39,270 nucleotides of DNA from JAAYZK01 sp964535025 (GCA_964535025.1 CAZHRW010000263.1:1-39270); one strand, 5' to 3'. Positions 1 to 9,743 are shown, numbered from the stretch's first letter. A program made the numbers and translations. Notes: generated by a model from the letters alone, not told the origin.

Positions 1-80
1 CGGGCCCGCGGCGGGCGGCCCGGGGCCCCCCCCCCCGGCCCGCCCCCCGCCCGGCGCCCCAGCCCCCCCCCCGCCGCCGG
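1..80. other. Anomalous C-run contig end
   Basis: The first ~80 bases are almost entirely G and C with several runs of 7-12 identical bases, unlike the adjacent coding sequence. Translated on the minus strand they turn an ordinary PQQ protein into a Gly/Pro string. This looks like a low-quality read end at the edge of a contig rather than biology. Confidence 0.6.
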
Positions 81-2192
81 GTCCGCCACCGCCTGGAACA
101 CCAGCTCGCCCGCGGGGACCGGCGCGCCGATCGTCCGGCCGACCCGCGCCGACCACCGCGGCCGGCCGTCCAGCTCGCGGCAGGTGATCCCGTCGGCGCG
201 GTCCGCCGCCAGCAGATGCTCGCCGGCCAGGCGGAACGCCCCGCCGGCGCCGGCGTCGACCGGGCGGGACCAGCGCGCCTCGCCGGTGGCCGCATCGAGC
301 GCCCGCAGGCGCCGGCCGTCGTCGCCGCGGGCGCCGTCGACGCAGTAGACCGTCCCGGCCCTCGCAGCGGCCGAGACGGTGATGGGATGGTCGGTCGGCG
401 CGAACCACCGCACGGACGGCTCGTCGCCCATGGCCTCGCCCAGCGGGATCCGCGCCAGCCCCTGGCGGCCGGCCGCGGCGGCGGCGACGTAGAGCGAGCG
501 GTCGAGGTAGGCCGCCGGCGCGCCGATCGTCGGCGGGTCGGTCGCGTCGGGCACGGGGTTGATCCGCCAGGCGTACTTGCCGCGCCCGGCGATGAGGCTG
601 TCGTCCAGGCACCCGGTGCCGCCCGGGCCACCCCGCTCGCCGGGCCAGGCCGCCGCGGGGGCCGCGCCGGCGGGCGCGCCGAGGCACAGCATGCCCGCCT
701 CGGTCGAGCCGACGTACACGTGCCCGCGGGCGACGGCCGGGGAGCTCATCGTGGTCGCGTTCAGGCGGACCCGCCACACCTCCCGCAGCGTCCGCCGGTC
801 CAGGCCGTACAAGGTGCCGGCGGCCGTGACGACGTAGACGTGCTCGTCGGCGACGGCCGCGGCGCCGATGATGGGCCCGTGGGCGTCGAAGCGGCGGATG
901 AGCGTGCCGTCGGCGGCGTCGAGGCAATAGAGGCCGCCATCGCGTGCGGCGGCATAGACCCGCCCGTCGGCGACAGCGGGCGAGCCGAGCACCGTCCCGC
1001 CGATGCGATCGTAGCGCCAGCGGACCTCGCCCGTGGCGGCGTCGACGCACCAGACCTGGCCGGCCTCCTTGAACGCGGCGGTGCGGCGGCGGATCTGGTC
1101 GGCGTCGGCGCCTTCGGCCCGCAGCCGCTTGCGGAGGTTCTCGGCGGCGCCGGCGGCGTCGTTGAGGTAGTCGCCGTAGCCCATCCCCACATAGACCCGC
1201 CCGTCGGCGACGGCCGGGCTGGCGAAGGCGGGGGCGGGCGTGTCGACCCGCCAGAGCCGTTCGCCCGTGGCGGCGTCGACGCAGCACAGCGCCTCCCCGC
1301 CGAGGCCCAGGCTGAAGTAGACGCGGCCGTCGGCGACGACGGGAGACGTTTCGCAATCGGGGTAGTCGTCGCCGTCGAGGTGCCAGAGGACCTTCGCGCC
1401 GCCGGCGCCGTCGCCGGCGAGGTCGAAGCAGTACAGCCCGTCGTCGCCGGCGCCGATATACACGCGCCCCTCGGCGATACAGGGCGACGACTCGACGTGG
1501 CTGGCGGTGCGGTACTCCCACCGCTTCACGCCGCGGCGGTCGCCGGCGGCTTCGGACGCCTCGGCATCGAGGCAGACCACGCGGGCGTCGTCGGTCAGGT
1601 GCAGGCCCTCGCCGACGACGACGCGGCCGTCGGCGACGGCGGGCGAGGAGAACGTCGCGCGGTAGCCCCCGCCGTCGTAGGCCCACACGACGCGGCCGGT
1701 GTCGGCGTCGAGGGCGTAGACCGCCCCGCGGTCGGTGAAGTATCCCTTCAGCGCGCCGGTGACGTAGACGCGGTTGCCCACCACCGCCGGGGAGCTGTAG
1801 AACGTCTCGAGGTTCCGCCCCTTGTCGGTGAACCGCCAGAGGACGTTGCCCGCCGCCGGCTCGGGGCCGCCGGCGTACCCCCGCCGCGCCGCCGAGCCGC
1901 GAAACAGCGGCCACGCCCGCCCCGCCTCGGCCGCCGCGACCTCGTCGCCCAGCGAGCCCAGCAGGGCCGAGCCGCCCGTCACGGCCGCGGCGATCGCGAC
2001 GACGACGACGGCCGCCGGGAGCTTCTGGGCCCACAGCAACTGGCCGATCCGCTTGAGCACGGAGGGCTTGAACAGGCTGATCACCGCCGTCAGGACCCCC
2101 AGCAGGATGTACGGCAGCACCGCCAGCAGGGCCTGGAGCGGCCCGACCAGGACGGGAACGACGGCGAGATGGTCTGCCAGTGTCAACGGCAT
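1..2192 (-). CDS. Membrane-anchored PQQ-repeat beta-propeller protein, C-terminus cut by window edge
   Basis: The minus frame is open from ATG at 2192 through base 1, about 730 codons with no stop, so the C-terminus is missing. Two hydrophobic segments near the N-terminus (about residues 11-37 and 55-75) are followed by a long run of PQQ/BamB-type blades. Each blade pairs a 'SPAVADGRVYV'-like strand with a 'CVDAATGEVRWRYD'-like strand, and at least eight are visible. Such propellers usually act as periplasmic scaffolds or bind quinone cofactor; no catalytic residues can be assigned, so an enzymatic role is unproven. An SD-like GGAGA precedes the ATG, and the stop of the FG-GAP gene lies 21 bp upstream, so it is the last visible gene of the four-gene operon. 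The final ~25 codons read as Gly/Pro because bases 1-80 are C runs and are probably not reliable sequence. Confidence 0.85.
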   Translation of the reverse strand, partial: MPLTLADHLAVVPVLVGPLQALLAVLPYILLGVLTAVISLFKPSVLKRIGQLLWAQKLPAAVVVVAIAAAVTGGSALLGSLGDEVAAAEAGRAWPLFRGSAARRGYAGGPEPAAGNVLWRFTDKGRNLETFYSSPAVVGNRVYVTGALKGYFTDRGAVYALDADTGRVVWAYDGGGYRATFSSPAVADGRVVVGEGLHLTDDARVVCLDAEASEAAGDRRGVKRWEYRTASHVESSPCIAEGRVYIGAGDDGLYCFDLAGDGAGGAKVLWHLDGDDYPDCETSPVVADGRVYFSLGLGGEALCCVDAATGERLWRVDTPAPAFASPAVADGRVYVGMGYGDYLNDAAGAAENLRKRLRAEGADADQIRRRTAAFKEAGQVWCVDAATGEVRWRYDRIGGTVLGSPAVADGRVYAAARDGGLYCLDAADGTLIRRFDAHGPIIGAAAVADEHVYVVTAAGTLYGLDRRTLREVWRVRLNATTMSSPAVARGHVYVGSTEAGMLCLGAPAGAAPAAAWPGERGGPGGTGCLDDSLIAGRGKYAWRINPVPDATDPPTIGAPAAYLDRSLYVAAAAAGRQGLARIPLGEAMGDEPSVRWFAPTDHPITVSAAARAGTVYCVDGARGDDGRRLRALDAATGEARWSRPVDAGAGGAFRLAGEHLLAADRADGITCRELDGRPRWSARVGRTIGAPVPAGELVFQAVADPAAGGGLGRRAGGGPGGGAPGRPPRA

Positions 2193-2213
2193 CGGGGGTT
2201 CTCCAGCGGACGG

Positions 2214-4154
2214 CTACGGCTTGCCGAGACGGACGCGGACCGGACCTTTCTCGCTCACGACCGTCCGGCGGTGTTCCTTGCCGTCGGGCGTGCGCCAGCG
2301 GAGGCGGATTTCCATCGGCTCAGGGATGCCGATCACCGCCGGCGGCCCGCCGGCGCGGACGACCCACGCGCCCAGCGGGCGGGCCTCGCTTTCGGCCGTG
2401 ACGGTCACCGGGCCCGCCGTGCCCGCGTCGGCCGCCAACGACACGACGGCCGCCAGGGGCGGATCGTCATCGACTTTTCGTGGGAACAGGCGGATCGTCC
2501 CGTCGCCGTCGGCGACGGCCAGGTCGACGGCGCCGTCGCCGGTGAACTCGCCCAGGCACGCCGCCACGGGCGCCGGGTCGAGCGACAGGTCCAGCTCCCG
2601 CCCGTGGCCGAAGCTGCGGTAGCCGCGATTGAAGAACAGTTGGGGGTTCATCGTCCCGGGGTAGACGATCAGCACGTCCTGGAGCCCGTCGTTGTTGACG
2701 TCGGCCGTCTCGCAGGCGACCGCGCCGGCCTTGGGGATGTAGCCGATCTCCCCGGACAGCTCGAGGCGCTCGACGAACCGGCCCTTGCCCTCGTTGTGCC
2801 AGAGACGGCAAAAGTCCTCGGCGGCGACCATCACGTCCAGCGTGCCGTCCTGGTCCAGGTCGGCCAGGTGGGCGCCGTGGCGGCCGGTGCCGCAGAAGAC
2901 GTCGACGTCGACGGGCTCGGCCCACTTGCCCGGCCCGGTGCCCCGCCACAGCAGGCTGCCCCGCGCGTGCGGCTGGAGGACGTCGACGTGGCCGTCGGCG
3001 TCGAGGTCGCCCACCAGGCACCTGGACAGACCCTCGGGCCTGGGCGCGGACGATTGGCCCGAGGGGAGCTCTTCGAGGGTCATCCCGCCGATGAGCCTTT
3101 CGACGCCGAACTTGACTGCGAGAGGCCCCCGCGTTGTGCTGACCAGCAGGGCCGATCCGCCGGCATCCATCGCGTCCAGCCCCAGGCACGCCGGCGGGTC
3201 GGCCGCGACGGCGCCCGGCGCGTCAGCATTCGCATCCTTCACCGTGAGGGTCAGCGACAGCTTCACACCCCCGACCGGGGAACCGACCAGGTGCAACGTG
3301 AACGTCGTCCCGTCGTAGCTGAGCAGGTCCGCCATGCCGTCGCCGTCGAAATCGGACCAGACGGCCATCCGCGAGCGCGTGGTCAGGTGCAACTCGGCGG
3401 TGATATCGACGGGTTTGCCCTCGACGAAGCGGTACACACGGTCGCCCGCGTCGGAGGCGACGAACAGCTCGCACCGCCCGTCGCCCTCCAGGTCGATCGC
3501 GGCCACCTGGCGGACGGTGCCATCGAGCTTGCCGACGGCGACGGGCTCGTCCCACTCGACGCCCACGGCGATCGGCACGACGGCGGCGGGGTCGGCGAGG
3601 ATGTAGCGGACGGCCCGCATGAGCATGTCCGTCCCGCCGGCCCACGTGCCCAGCAGGAACGAGCGGGACTCGATCATGTCCCAGCCGTCTTCCCACGCCT
3701 CCAGCACCACCCACTGCTTGGCCGAGAACGCCCCCGGCCCGCCCAGGTGCAGGAACGCCTGCCGCGCCTCGCCGTCGTCCATAATGCCGCCGCCCTCCTT
3801 CAGCGACGGCAGCAGGCCGATGAACATCAGCCCGTCGGTCTGCCCGGAGCGGATCACCCCCATCACCTCGCGGCCCTGGGCCTCGAACGCCCCGGCCAGC
3901 AGGGCGAAGCGCACCTCGTCGCCGGCGGCCATCTCGCTTCCCTTGAACACCTCCACGACCTTCGCGACGGCCGTGCCGTCGTCGTCGACCCGCTCGAAGC
4001 GGATGTGGACGATCACGTCGGACTGGGCGACCAGGTCGACCGGCGTGAAGCTCGGGTTGATGAAGGCGTCGGCCGCCGGGGCCGACCACCCCATCAGCAC
4101 CAGGGCGGTCACTGCCGCGATCGGCACGCATCGTTCCGGGTGGAATACAGTCAC
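2214..4154 (-). CDS. Secreted FG-GAP/VCBS repeat beta-propeller protein
   Basis: A 646-residue exported protein. A GTG start at 4154 is chosen because GGAGGA lies 7-8 bases upstream and the GTGA overlaps the stop of the upstream gene by 4 bp; the open frame continues further up but only as a shadow. The N-terminus has a signal peptide (hydrophobic 'AAVTALVLMGWSAPAADA'). Residues ~30-180 form an alpha/beta region of unknown fold. After that come at least five FG-GAP/VCBS calcium-loop motifs: DFDGDGMADL, DLDADGHVDVL, DLDQDGTLDVM, DVNNDGLQDVL and a degenerate EFTGDGAVDL. These loops bind Ca2+ in integrin-like propellers used for adhesion or ligand binding. The specific ligand is unknown. It lies in an operon between the GH123-like genes and the PQQ protein. 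Confidence 0.85.
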   Translation of the reverse strand: MTVFHPERCVPIAAVTALVLMGWSAPAADAFINPSFTPVDLVAQSDVIVHIRFERVDDDGTAVAKVVEVFKGSEMAAGDEVRFALLAGAFEAQGREVMGVIRSGQTDGLMFIGLLPSLKEGGGIMDDGEARQAFLHLGGPGAFSAKQWVVLEAWEDGWDMIESRSFLLGTWAGGTDMLMRAVRYILADPAAVVPIAVGVEWDEPVAVGKLDGTVRQVAAIDLEGDGRCELFVASDAGDRVYRFVEGKPVDITAELHLTTRSRMAVWSDFDGDGMADLLSYDGTTFTLHLVGSPVGGVKLSLTLTVKDANADAPGAVAADPPACLGLDAMDAGGSALLVSTTRGPLAVKFGVERLIGGMTLEELPSGQSSAPRPEGLSRCLVGDLDADGHVDVLQPHARGSLLWRGTGPGKWAEPVDVDVFCGTGRHGAHLADLDQDGTLDVMVAAEDFCRLWHNEGKGRFVERLELSGEIGYIPKAGAVACETADVNNDGLQDVLIVYPGTMNPQLFFNRGYRSFGHGRELDLSLDPAPVAACLGEFTGDGAVDLAVADGDGTIRLFPRKVDDDPPLAAVVSLAADAGTAGPVTVTAESEARPLGAWVVRAGGPPAVIGIPEPMEIRLRWRTPDGKEHRRTVVSEKGPVRVRLGKP

Positions 4155-6907
4155 GGCGTTTCCTCCAGCCGCCGGGCGGCGGCGCCGGCGAGTTCGAACA
4201 GCTCCCGCGTCCGTTGATGATACCCGGAGGCGCAGAACCAGTAGTGTCCGTTGATCCCGGCCCGCGAGCGCCACTGGTCGGCGTACAGGTATTCCGGACC
4301 GGTCAACTGCAGATTGCTCTGGCTGGTATACACGTACAGCAGCCGCTCGTCCAGCACCCGCTGGGCCCGCTCGGCCAGCTGGTCGCCCAGCCGCGCCCGC
4401 CGGTCGGCGTCGGTGAGAATGGCTTCCAGGAAGATCCGCGCTTCGCACACCTGGACGCCCTGGCGGAGCGCTTCGAGGCGCGTCGTGGCCACCGGCCCGT
4501 CGTCGCCCGGCGCCAGCAGGGAGGTGTACAGGTCGAGGTTCCGCCAGGAGCTGTGGGGATAGCGGCGGGAGATCGGCCCGGCCGGACGGCCGCGGGCGTC
4601 GGTGAGGACGTCCCAGTAATCCGCCCCGATCCGCCCGACGCCGCGCTGCCGGCCCGTGATGGCCAGTTCCGGCAGGTGGCGCCACTTGGTGGGCGGGAAC
4701 TGGATCAGGCTGCGGGTCCGCTCGTAGTAGGCGATGCGGAACGGGTTGCGCCACCCGTACATGCGGTTGTCCGGGTCGCAGGAGAAGTAGGTGTGCCACA
4801 CCCGCGTCTCGTAGCAGATCGGTGCCGCCCCGTGCAGGCGGACGCCCGGGCGGTGGTTGAACCCGTGGTGGGAGTGGCCGACCCAGGGCAGCCGACCGGT
4901 GATCTCGGCGAGAGCCTCGCCCTCGGCCTTCGTGGGCACCGCGTCGGTCAGGCAGCCCAGGGCGGCCGCGTCGGCGAGGCGGCGGCGTTCGAGGCGTTCG
5001 TGGAGTTGGTCGAACAGCGCCGCCCACGCCTGCCGCGCCTGCGGGTCGGTCACGGCGGGCATCTCGCGGTTGGCGGTCCGGCCCGTGGCCGGGTCGACGA
5101 AGGTGACGATCGGCCCGTCGCCCAGCTCGGCGCCGCGCTTCTGGAGATACTCCAGCGCGCGGGCCTCGCCGCCGCGGGCCGAGCCGGCCTTCGACTTGGC
5201 GCCGACGTAGACGTCCCACACCTGGAAGACGACCAGGGCGGGCCCTCCGAGGTGCTCGTCGGCGACGTCGAGGTAGCGGTCCATCGGCGTGAAATCGAAC
5301 GCGACCGTCCCGTCGCCCTTGTCGATCCAGCGGACCATCGACTCGGCGTTGCCGAAGTTCGTCTCGGCGATCAGCGGCACGTAGACGACGCGGCTGCCGA
5401 CGGCGGCCATGTGGTCGAACGACCGGCCGATCAGCTCGAAATGCTCGTCGCTCCACGGCGCCACGTCGTACTGGAGGCTCAGCGTGTCGGGGAACTGGAG
5501 CAGCTCGACCCACGTTCGGAACTCGCCCGGGTCGGGTAGCCGCCAGTCGATCACGTCGACCGCCACGGCGGCGGTGAGCGGCTCGTGGCGGGCGGCCGCG
5601 ACGGTCACGCGGCCGCTGTAGCGGCCCGGGGCGGCGTCGGCGGGCACGCGGACGGTCAGCCAGACGGGCACGACCGCCCCGAAGACCGGCTCGGGCGCGC
5701 CGGGCAGTTCAAGATCGTGACGGCCGCGCTCGACCTGCCGCACCGGGTAGACCTCCCGCGGACGTTCGGCCAGCGCCCCCAGCAGCCGCGGGCGGCGAAG
5801 GTAGCGGTTGTGCGGCAGCCCGTCGACGCCCTGCTCGTAGCCCCACGGCTCGGCGTAGCGGATCGTCACGGCCGACGCGGGGATCGTTGCCCCCGCCGGT
5901 CCGGCCAGGTCGCTGCAGGTGGCGGCCAGGCCGGTCATCGGGTCGTCGCAGCCGACGACGACCTTCCCGCACGCCACGCCGTTGCGGGGCGCGGCCATGG
6001 CGACCGGACGGAGCGGCTCGGCCTCAGCGGCGAAGTCCAGGTCGAAGTCCGACTGCATCGGGTCGCTGTTCCACAGTTGCAGCCCCTCCGGCCGTACCGC
6101 CTGGGTCGCGAGGCCCGCCGACGCCGGCGCCGTCAGGCTCACACGCCACAGTTGGCACGTATTGAAGGGCACGTCGTAGGGCGTGGGAAACCGGCTGGAG
6201 CGGTCGGTGACCTTCCTGGCCTCGACCACGCGGTGGTACGGGGCGCGGACGAGTTCGACGGCCAGGACGTTCACCCCCTCCCGCAGCCGTTCGGCCGGGA
6301 GGACGACGTCGTCGAGGCGGCGGACCCGCAGGTCGATCCGGCGCCCGTCGTCGCCGCCGGGCTTGACGTGGCGGCGGTCCCACACCAGCAGCGCGTCGTC
6401 GGCATTGACGAACACCTCGCGGGGGTAGCCCTCGGCGAGCGTCTCGGCCGTGAGCGGCCCGTCGGGCAGGTGGCGGCGGGCGACCTCGACGCCGTTGAGG
6501 TAGACGACGGCCCCGCCGTGGAATGCCAGCGACAGTCGCAGGTCCGCGACGCGGCGCGGCTGGTCCACGGTGAACCGGCCGCGCAGCCGCAGGCGGGCGA
6601 CGTAGGGGCTGCGCCCGGGCGCCAGGGCCGTCGAGCGCAGCCAGGTCGCGTCGTCGAAGTCCGGCCGCGTCCAGTCGGCCGGCGGCTCGGGCGTGTGCCA
6701 CCGCAGCCACCGCTGCGGCAGCAGGATCGGCTCGGGCTCCCCGTCCAGGTCGATCACGGGCGGCGCGAGCATCTGGTGGATCCGCCAGAAGCTCGTCGTA
6801 TCGAGCACGACGGTGCGTGGGGCCTCGTCGGCCGCCGCGGCGCCGGCCGCGAGGGCGAGCAGGACCACCGCGGCCAGGGCCGTCATTTTCGTCGATGAAA
6901 CGCGCAT
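4151..6907 (-). CDS. Secreted GH123/DUF4091-like protein, copy 2
   Basis: A 918-residue exported protein. ATG at 6907 is preferred because AAGGAG sits 5 bases upstream; an in-frame TTG directly before it (6910) is an alternative. A signal peptide occupies about residues 1-26. An N-terminal galactose-binding-like beta-sandwich follows ('AFHGGAVVYLNGVEVARRHL', as in GH2-type jelly rolls). A middle immunoglobulin-like domain carries 'VPADAAPGRYSGRVTV'. The C-terminal half is a TIM-barrel-like DUF4091/GH123 region ('RTWVELLQFPDTLSLQYDV', 'MDRYLDVADEHLGGP', 'WRHLPELAITGRQRGVGR'). GH123 members are beta-N-acetylgalactosaminidases, but the adjacent Asp-Glu of that family is not conserved between this protein and its neighbour paralog, so the substrate is open. 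It overlaps the FG-GAP gene by 4 bp. Confidence 0.82.
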   Translation of the reverse strand: MRVSSTKMTALAAVVLLALAAGAAAADEAPRTVVLDTTSFWRIHQMLAPPVIDLDGEPEPILLPQRWLRWHTPEPPADWTRPDFDDATWLRSTALAPGRSPYVARLRLRGRFTVDQPRRVADLRLSLAFHGGAVVYLNGVEVARRHLPDGPLTAETLAEGYPREVFVNADDALLVWDRRHVKPGGDDGRRIDLRVRRLDDVVLPAERLREGVNVLAVELVRAPYHRVVEARKVTDRSSRFPTPYDVPFNTCQLWRVSLTAPASAGLATQAVRPEGLQLWNSDPMQSDFDLDFAAEAEPLRPVAMAAPRNGVACGKVVVGCDDPMTGLAATCSDLAGPAGATIPASAVTIRYAEPWGYEQGVDGLPHNRYLRRPRLLGALAERPREVYPVRQVERGRHDLELPGAPEPVFGAVVPVWLTVRVPADAAPGRYSGRVTVAAARHEPLTAAVAVDVIDWRLPDPGEFRTWVELLQFPDTLSLQYDVAPWSDEHFELIGRSFDHMAAVGSRVVYVPLIAETNFGNAESMVRWIDKGDGTVAFDFTPMDRYLDVADEHLGGPALVVFQVWDVYVGAKSKAGSARGGEARALEYLQKRGAELGDGPIVTFVDPATGRTANREMPAVTDPQARQAWAALFDQLHERLERRRLADAAALGCLTDAVPTKAEGEALAEITGRLPWVGHSHHGFNHRPGVRLHGAAPICYETRVWHTYFSCDPDNRMYGWRNPFRIAYYERTRSLIQFPPTKWRHLPELAITGRQRGVGRIGADYWDVLTDARGRPAGPISRRYPHSSWRNLDLYTSLLAPGDDGPVATTRLEALRQGVQVCEARIFLEAILTDADRRARLGDQLAERAQRVLDERLLYVYTSQSNLQLTGPEYLYADQWRSRAGINGHYWFCASGYHQRTRELFELAGAAARRLEETP

Positions 6908-6925
6908 CAATGCTCCTTCGCGATC

Positions 6926-9637
6926 CTACCGCTTCGGGGCCAGTCGGCGGCTGACCTCGCCGGCGAGGTCGAACAGCTCGCCCGCGCGGTCACGCCAGCC
7001 GCTGGAGATGTACCACGTGTGCCCCGCCACGCCCGGCGACCAGCGCCAGCCCAGCGCGTTGCTCCAGCCGGGCCCGCACATCTGCAGGTTGCTGAGGCTC
7101 TTGTAGAGGATCACCCACCGCCGGCGGAGCACCTGCTCGCAGCGACCGGCCAGGTCGTCGCCGAGCCGGCGGCGGCTGCCCGGGTCGAGCAGGGCCTGTT
7201 CGATGCGGATCCTCGCCTCGCACTCCTGGACGCCCTCGCGGACCGCCTCCAGGCGGTCGGTCGCGACGGGCCCGTCGGGACCGGGGGCGAGCAGGGCGCT
7301 GGTGATGTTGAGGTTCATCCACAGGCTCTGGGGGTAGCGCTGGTAGATCCGCCCGCGACGCCGGCCGCGCGAGTCGATGATCACGGGCCAGAAATCGGCC
7401 CCCAGGCGGCCGACGCCGCGCTGGCCGCCGGTGATGTTGGTCGCGGCAAACTGGCGCCAGCGGGTCAGCGGGTAGGTGTCGAGGGCGGTGTTGCGTTCGA
7501 AGGCGACGGTCAACTGCGCCTGGTTCCAGCCGGCCAGCGGCTCGGCCCAGGTCTTCCCGTGGGTGTGCACGCCGTCGGTGAATTTCGTGTGCCACACGCA
7601 CGCCTGGTAGCCGATCGGCGCCAGGCCGTGCAGCTTCTGATCGGGGGCGAAACCGCCGTGCCCATGCGAGACCCACGGCAGGCCGCCGCTGACATCGTGG
7701 AAGAAGGCCACCTCCTCGGGTGTGGGTCGCGCGTCGGTGACCATCCCGAGCATCATCGCCTCTTCCAGGCCCCTGCGGCGCATCCGCGCGCGGAGCTCGG
7801 CGAACAGCGCCCGCCAGGCCGCCGCGCCGGCCGGGTCGGTGTAGGCGGGCAGGTCCCGCTCGCCGACGGTGCGGCCGGCCGCGTCGACGGTCGTGACCGT
7901 CGGCCGCAGGCCCCGCACGCCGTCGTTGGCGTCGATGTAGTCGACCATCCGCCGGTGGCCGCCGGTCCCGCCGGACTGACGGCCGCCCTCGCGGGGCACG
8001 AGGAAGACGTCCCAGACGTAGAACACGACGATCTTCGGCGTCCCGCAGCGGCGCTCGGCGAGGTCGAGGTAGCGGTCCATGACGGAGAAATCGAACGCCG
8101 GCGGTCCCTCGCCGTCGATCCAGCGGACCATCGACTCGGCGTTGCCCAGGTTGGTCTGGCGGATGAGCGGCACGTAGATGACGCGGCTGCCGACCCCGCG
8201 AAGCAGTTCCAGCGACTGGCCGATCAACGCCCAGTGCGCCTCCGACCATCGCGGGACCTCGTACTCGGCCTCGAGCGTCGCCGGCGACTGGATCATCTCG
8301 ACCCACGTGCGGTAGTCCTGCGGATCGGGCAGCGTCCAGTCGGCGACGGTGAGCTCGACCGGCACGCGGACGGCCGTCTCGCCGGCGGCTTCGACGGTCA
8401 GTTCGCCCTCGTAGCGGCCGGCGGCGGCGTCGGCGGGCACGTGGACGGTGATCCACACGGGCGCCACCGCGCGGCCGTCGGCGGGTTCGACGACCTCCGG
8501 CGGCCGGTCCGCCAGTGCCGACAGCAGCCGTCCGGCCGTCGGGGCGGGGATCTGCTTTCGGTGGTAGGTATTGTCGCGGGTCTGGCGGCTGCCCCACGGC
8601 AGTGCGTAGCGGATCTGCACGGCCTCGGCGGCGATGCGTCCGCCGTCGCCGTGCAGGTCGGTCGCCGTCGCGTGAAGGCCGCGGAGGGCACGGGCCGAGC
8701 CGGCGACGACCTTGCCGTTGAACGCCCCGTTCCGCGCGCCGGCGATGCGGACGGGCCGCAGGGGTTCGGCGGGGTTGGCGACGTCGCGGTCGTCGCTGCG
8801 GATCCACGGGTCGCTGTTCCAGACGTGCAGGCCTTCCGCTCGGCCGCCCGCGGCGTCGTCGGCGGTCAGCGAGACATCCAGCAGCGTGCACGTGTCCCAC
8901 ACCAGTTCGTAGGGGAACGACCCCTCGCCGTCCGGCAGGACGGGGTCGTAGGGGGCGCGCACGAGCTCGATCGCCAGGACGTTCCTGCCGCGACGGAGGG
9001 CGCCGGCGGGCAGGGCGAGGTCGGCGATTTGACGGCGGCGGCGTTTCATCCGCTCGATCGCGTCGGGCGACGGCGGGTCCGACGGCCGGCGGCGGGCCAT
9101 GTCGTAGGGTCGCCAGGCCAGCGGCTCGCCCGTCTGCGTGACGAACGCCTCGGGCGGGTAGGCCTCGGCGAGCGCGTCGTCGCCCAGCGGCCCTGCGGGC
9201 AGGTGGGCCCGGGCGATCTCGCGTCCGTTGAGATAGACGACCGCCCCGCCGTGATAGGCCACCGTCAGGCGCGGGGCGGGCGTCGCGGCCGGGTCGGCGA
9301 CGGTGAAGTAGCCGCGCAGGCGGAGGCGCGCGAGGCTCGACGTCCTGCACGAGCGGTCCGCCGGGCCCCGGTACCAGTCGCCGTCGTCGTAGTCCGGCCG
9401 CGTCCAGTCGCCCGGCGGCGGCGCCGTGGCGAGGTTCATCCACGGCTGGGGCATCCTGATCGGTTCGACGTTGCCGGCCGTGCCGATCACCGGCGGCCGC
9501 AGCTCGTGGTGCATCCGCCAGGGGCTGGTCCTGTCCAGCAGCACCTCGCCGACCGCGCCGGCCGACGCGAGGAGACCGACGGCGCAGCACAGCACCGCCA
9601 GCGGAAACAGATGCCTGGGGTTCATGAACATACGCAT
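6926..9637 (-). CDS. Secreted GH123/DUF4091-like protein, copy 1
   Basis: A 903-residue paralog of the next gene, from which it is separated by 18 bp. Architecture matches: signal peptide ('LFPLAVLCCAVGLLASAGAV'), jelly-roll domain ('AYHGGAVVYLNGREIARAHL'), Ig-like linker ('VPADAAAGRYEGELTVEA'), then the DUF4091/GH123-like barrel ('RTWVEMIQSPATLEAEYEV', 'NLGNAESMVRWID', 'MDRYLDLAERRCGTP', 'TNITGGQRGVGRLGADFW'). Three ATGs lie close together at 9637, 9631 and 9625. Only an AGGA, 7 bases before the second, looks like a Shine-Dalgarno, so 9631 may be the real start. The ADE triplet found in the paralog is AER here, so no catalytic dyad can be assigned with confidence. First gene of the operon, behind the promoter at 9715-9743. 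Confidence 0.82.
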   Translation of the reverse strand: MRMFMNPRHLFPLAVLCCAVGLLASAGAVGEVLLDRTSPWRMHHELRPPVIGTAGNVEPIRMPQPWMNLATAPPPGDWTRPDYDDGDWYRGPADRSCRTSSLARLRLRGYFTVADPAATPAPRLTVAYHGGAVVYLNGREIARAHLPAGPLGDDALAEAYPPEAFVTQTGEPLAWRPYDMARRRPSDPPSPDAIERMKRRRRQIADLALPAGALRRGRNVLAIELVRAPYDPVLPDGEGSFPYELVWDTCTLLDVSLTADDAAGGRAEGLHVWNSDPWIRSDDRDVANPAEPLRPVRIAGARNGAFNGKVVAGSARALRGLHATATDLHGDGGRIAAEAVQIRYALPWGSRQTRDNTYHRKQIPAPTAGRLLSALADRPPEVVEPADGRAVAPVWITVHVPADAAAGRYEGELTVEAAGETAVRVPVELTVADWTLPDPQDYRTWVEMIQSPATLEAEYEVPRWSEAHWALIGQSLELLRGVGSRVIYVPLIRQTNLGNAESMVRWIDGEGPPAFDFSVMDRYLDLAERRCGTPKIVVFYVWDVFLVPREGGRQSGGTGGHRRMVDYIDANDGVRGLRPTVTTVDAAGRTVGERDLPAYTDPAGAAAWRALFAELRARMRRRGLEEAMMLGMVTDARPTPEEVAFFHDVSGGLPWVSHGHGGFAPDQKLHGLAPIGYQACVWHTKFTDGVHTHGKTWAEPLAGWNQAQLTVAFERNTALDTYPLTRWRQFAATNITGGQRGVGRLGADFWPVIIDSRGRRRGRIYQRYPQSLWMNLNITSALLAPGPDGPVATDRLEAVREGVQECEARIRIEQALLDPGSRRRLGDDLAGRCEQVLRRRWVILYKSLSNLQMCGPGWSNALGWRWSPGVAGHTWYISSGWRDRAGELFDLAGEVSRRLAPKR

Positions 9638-9714
9638 GTCCTACGAATCGCCACCGCAATGGGCAAGGGTGGGTCGTGCCGGCCACATGGGCACGCCGTG
9701 CGCCAACGCGGTCG

Positions 9715-9743
9715 AGAGTACCTAAATCGCGAGGAAACGTCAA
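9715..9743 (-). promoter_or_regulatory. Sigma70-like promoter for the GH123-like operon
   Basis: On the minus strand TTGACG (9743-9738) is separated by exactly 17 bp from TACTCT (9720-9715). The -35 matches five of six consensus bases; the -10 keeps the first, second and last. It would give a leader of about 70 nt before the first gene. Seen by eye only. Confidence 0.45.

Noticed and set aside
216..4217. A very long plus-strand open frame opposite the PQQ and FG-GAP genes
   Set aside because: It is Arg/Gly/Ala/Asp-rich with no domain pattern, and lies antisense to two genes with clear repeats; long antisense frames are expected in GC-rich DNA. The same applies to plus-strand frames opposite the T2SS operon, such as 24710-28420.
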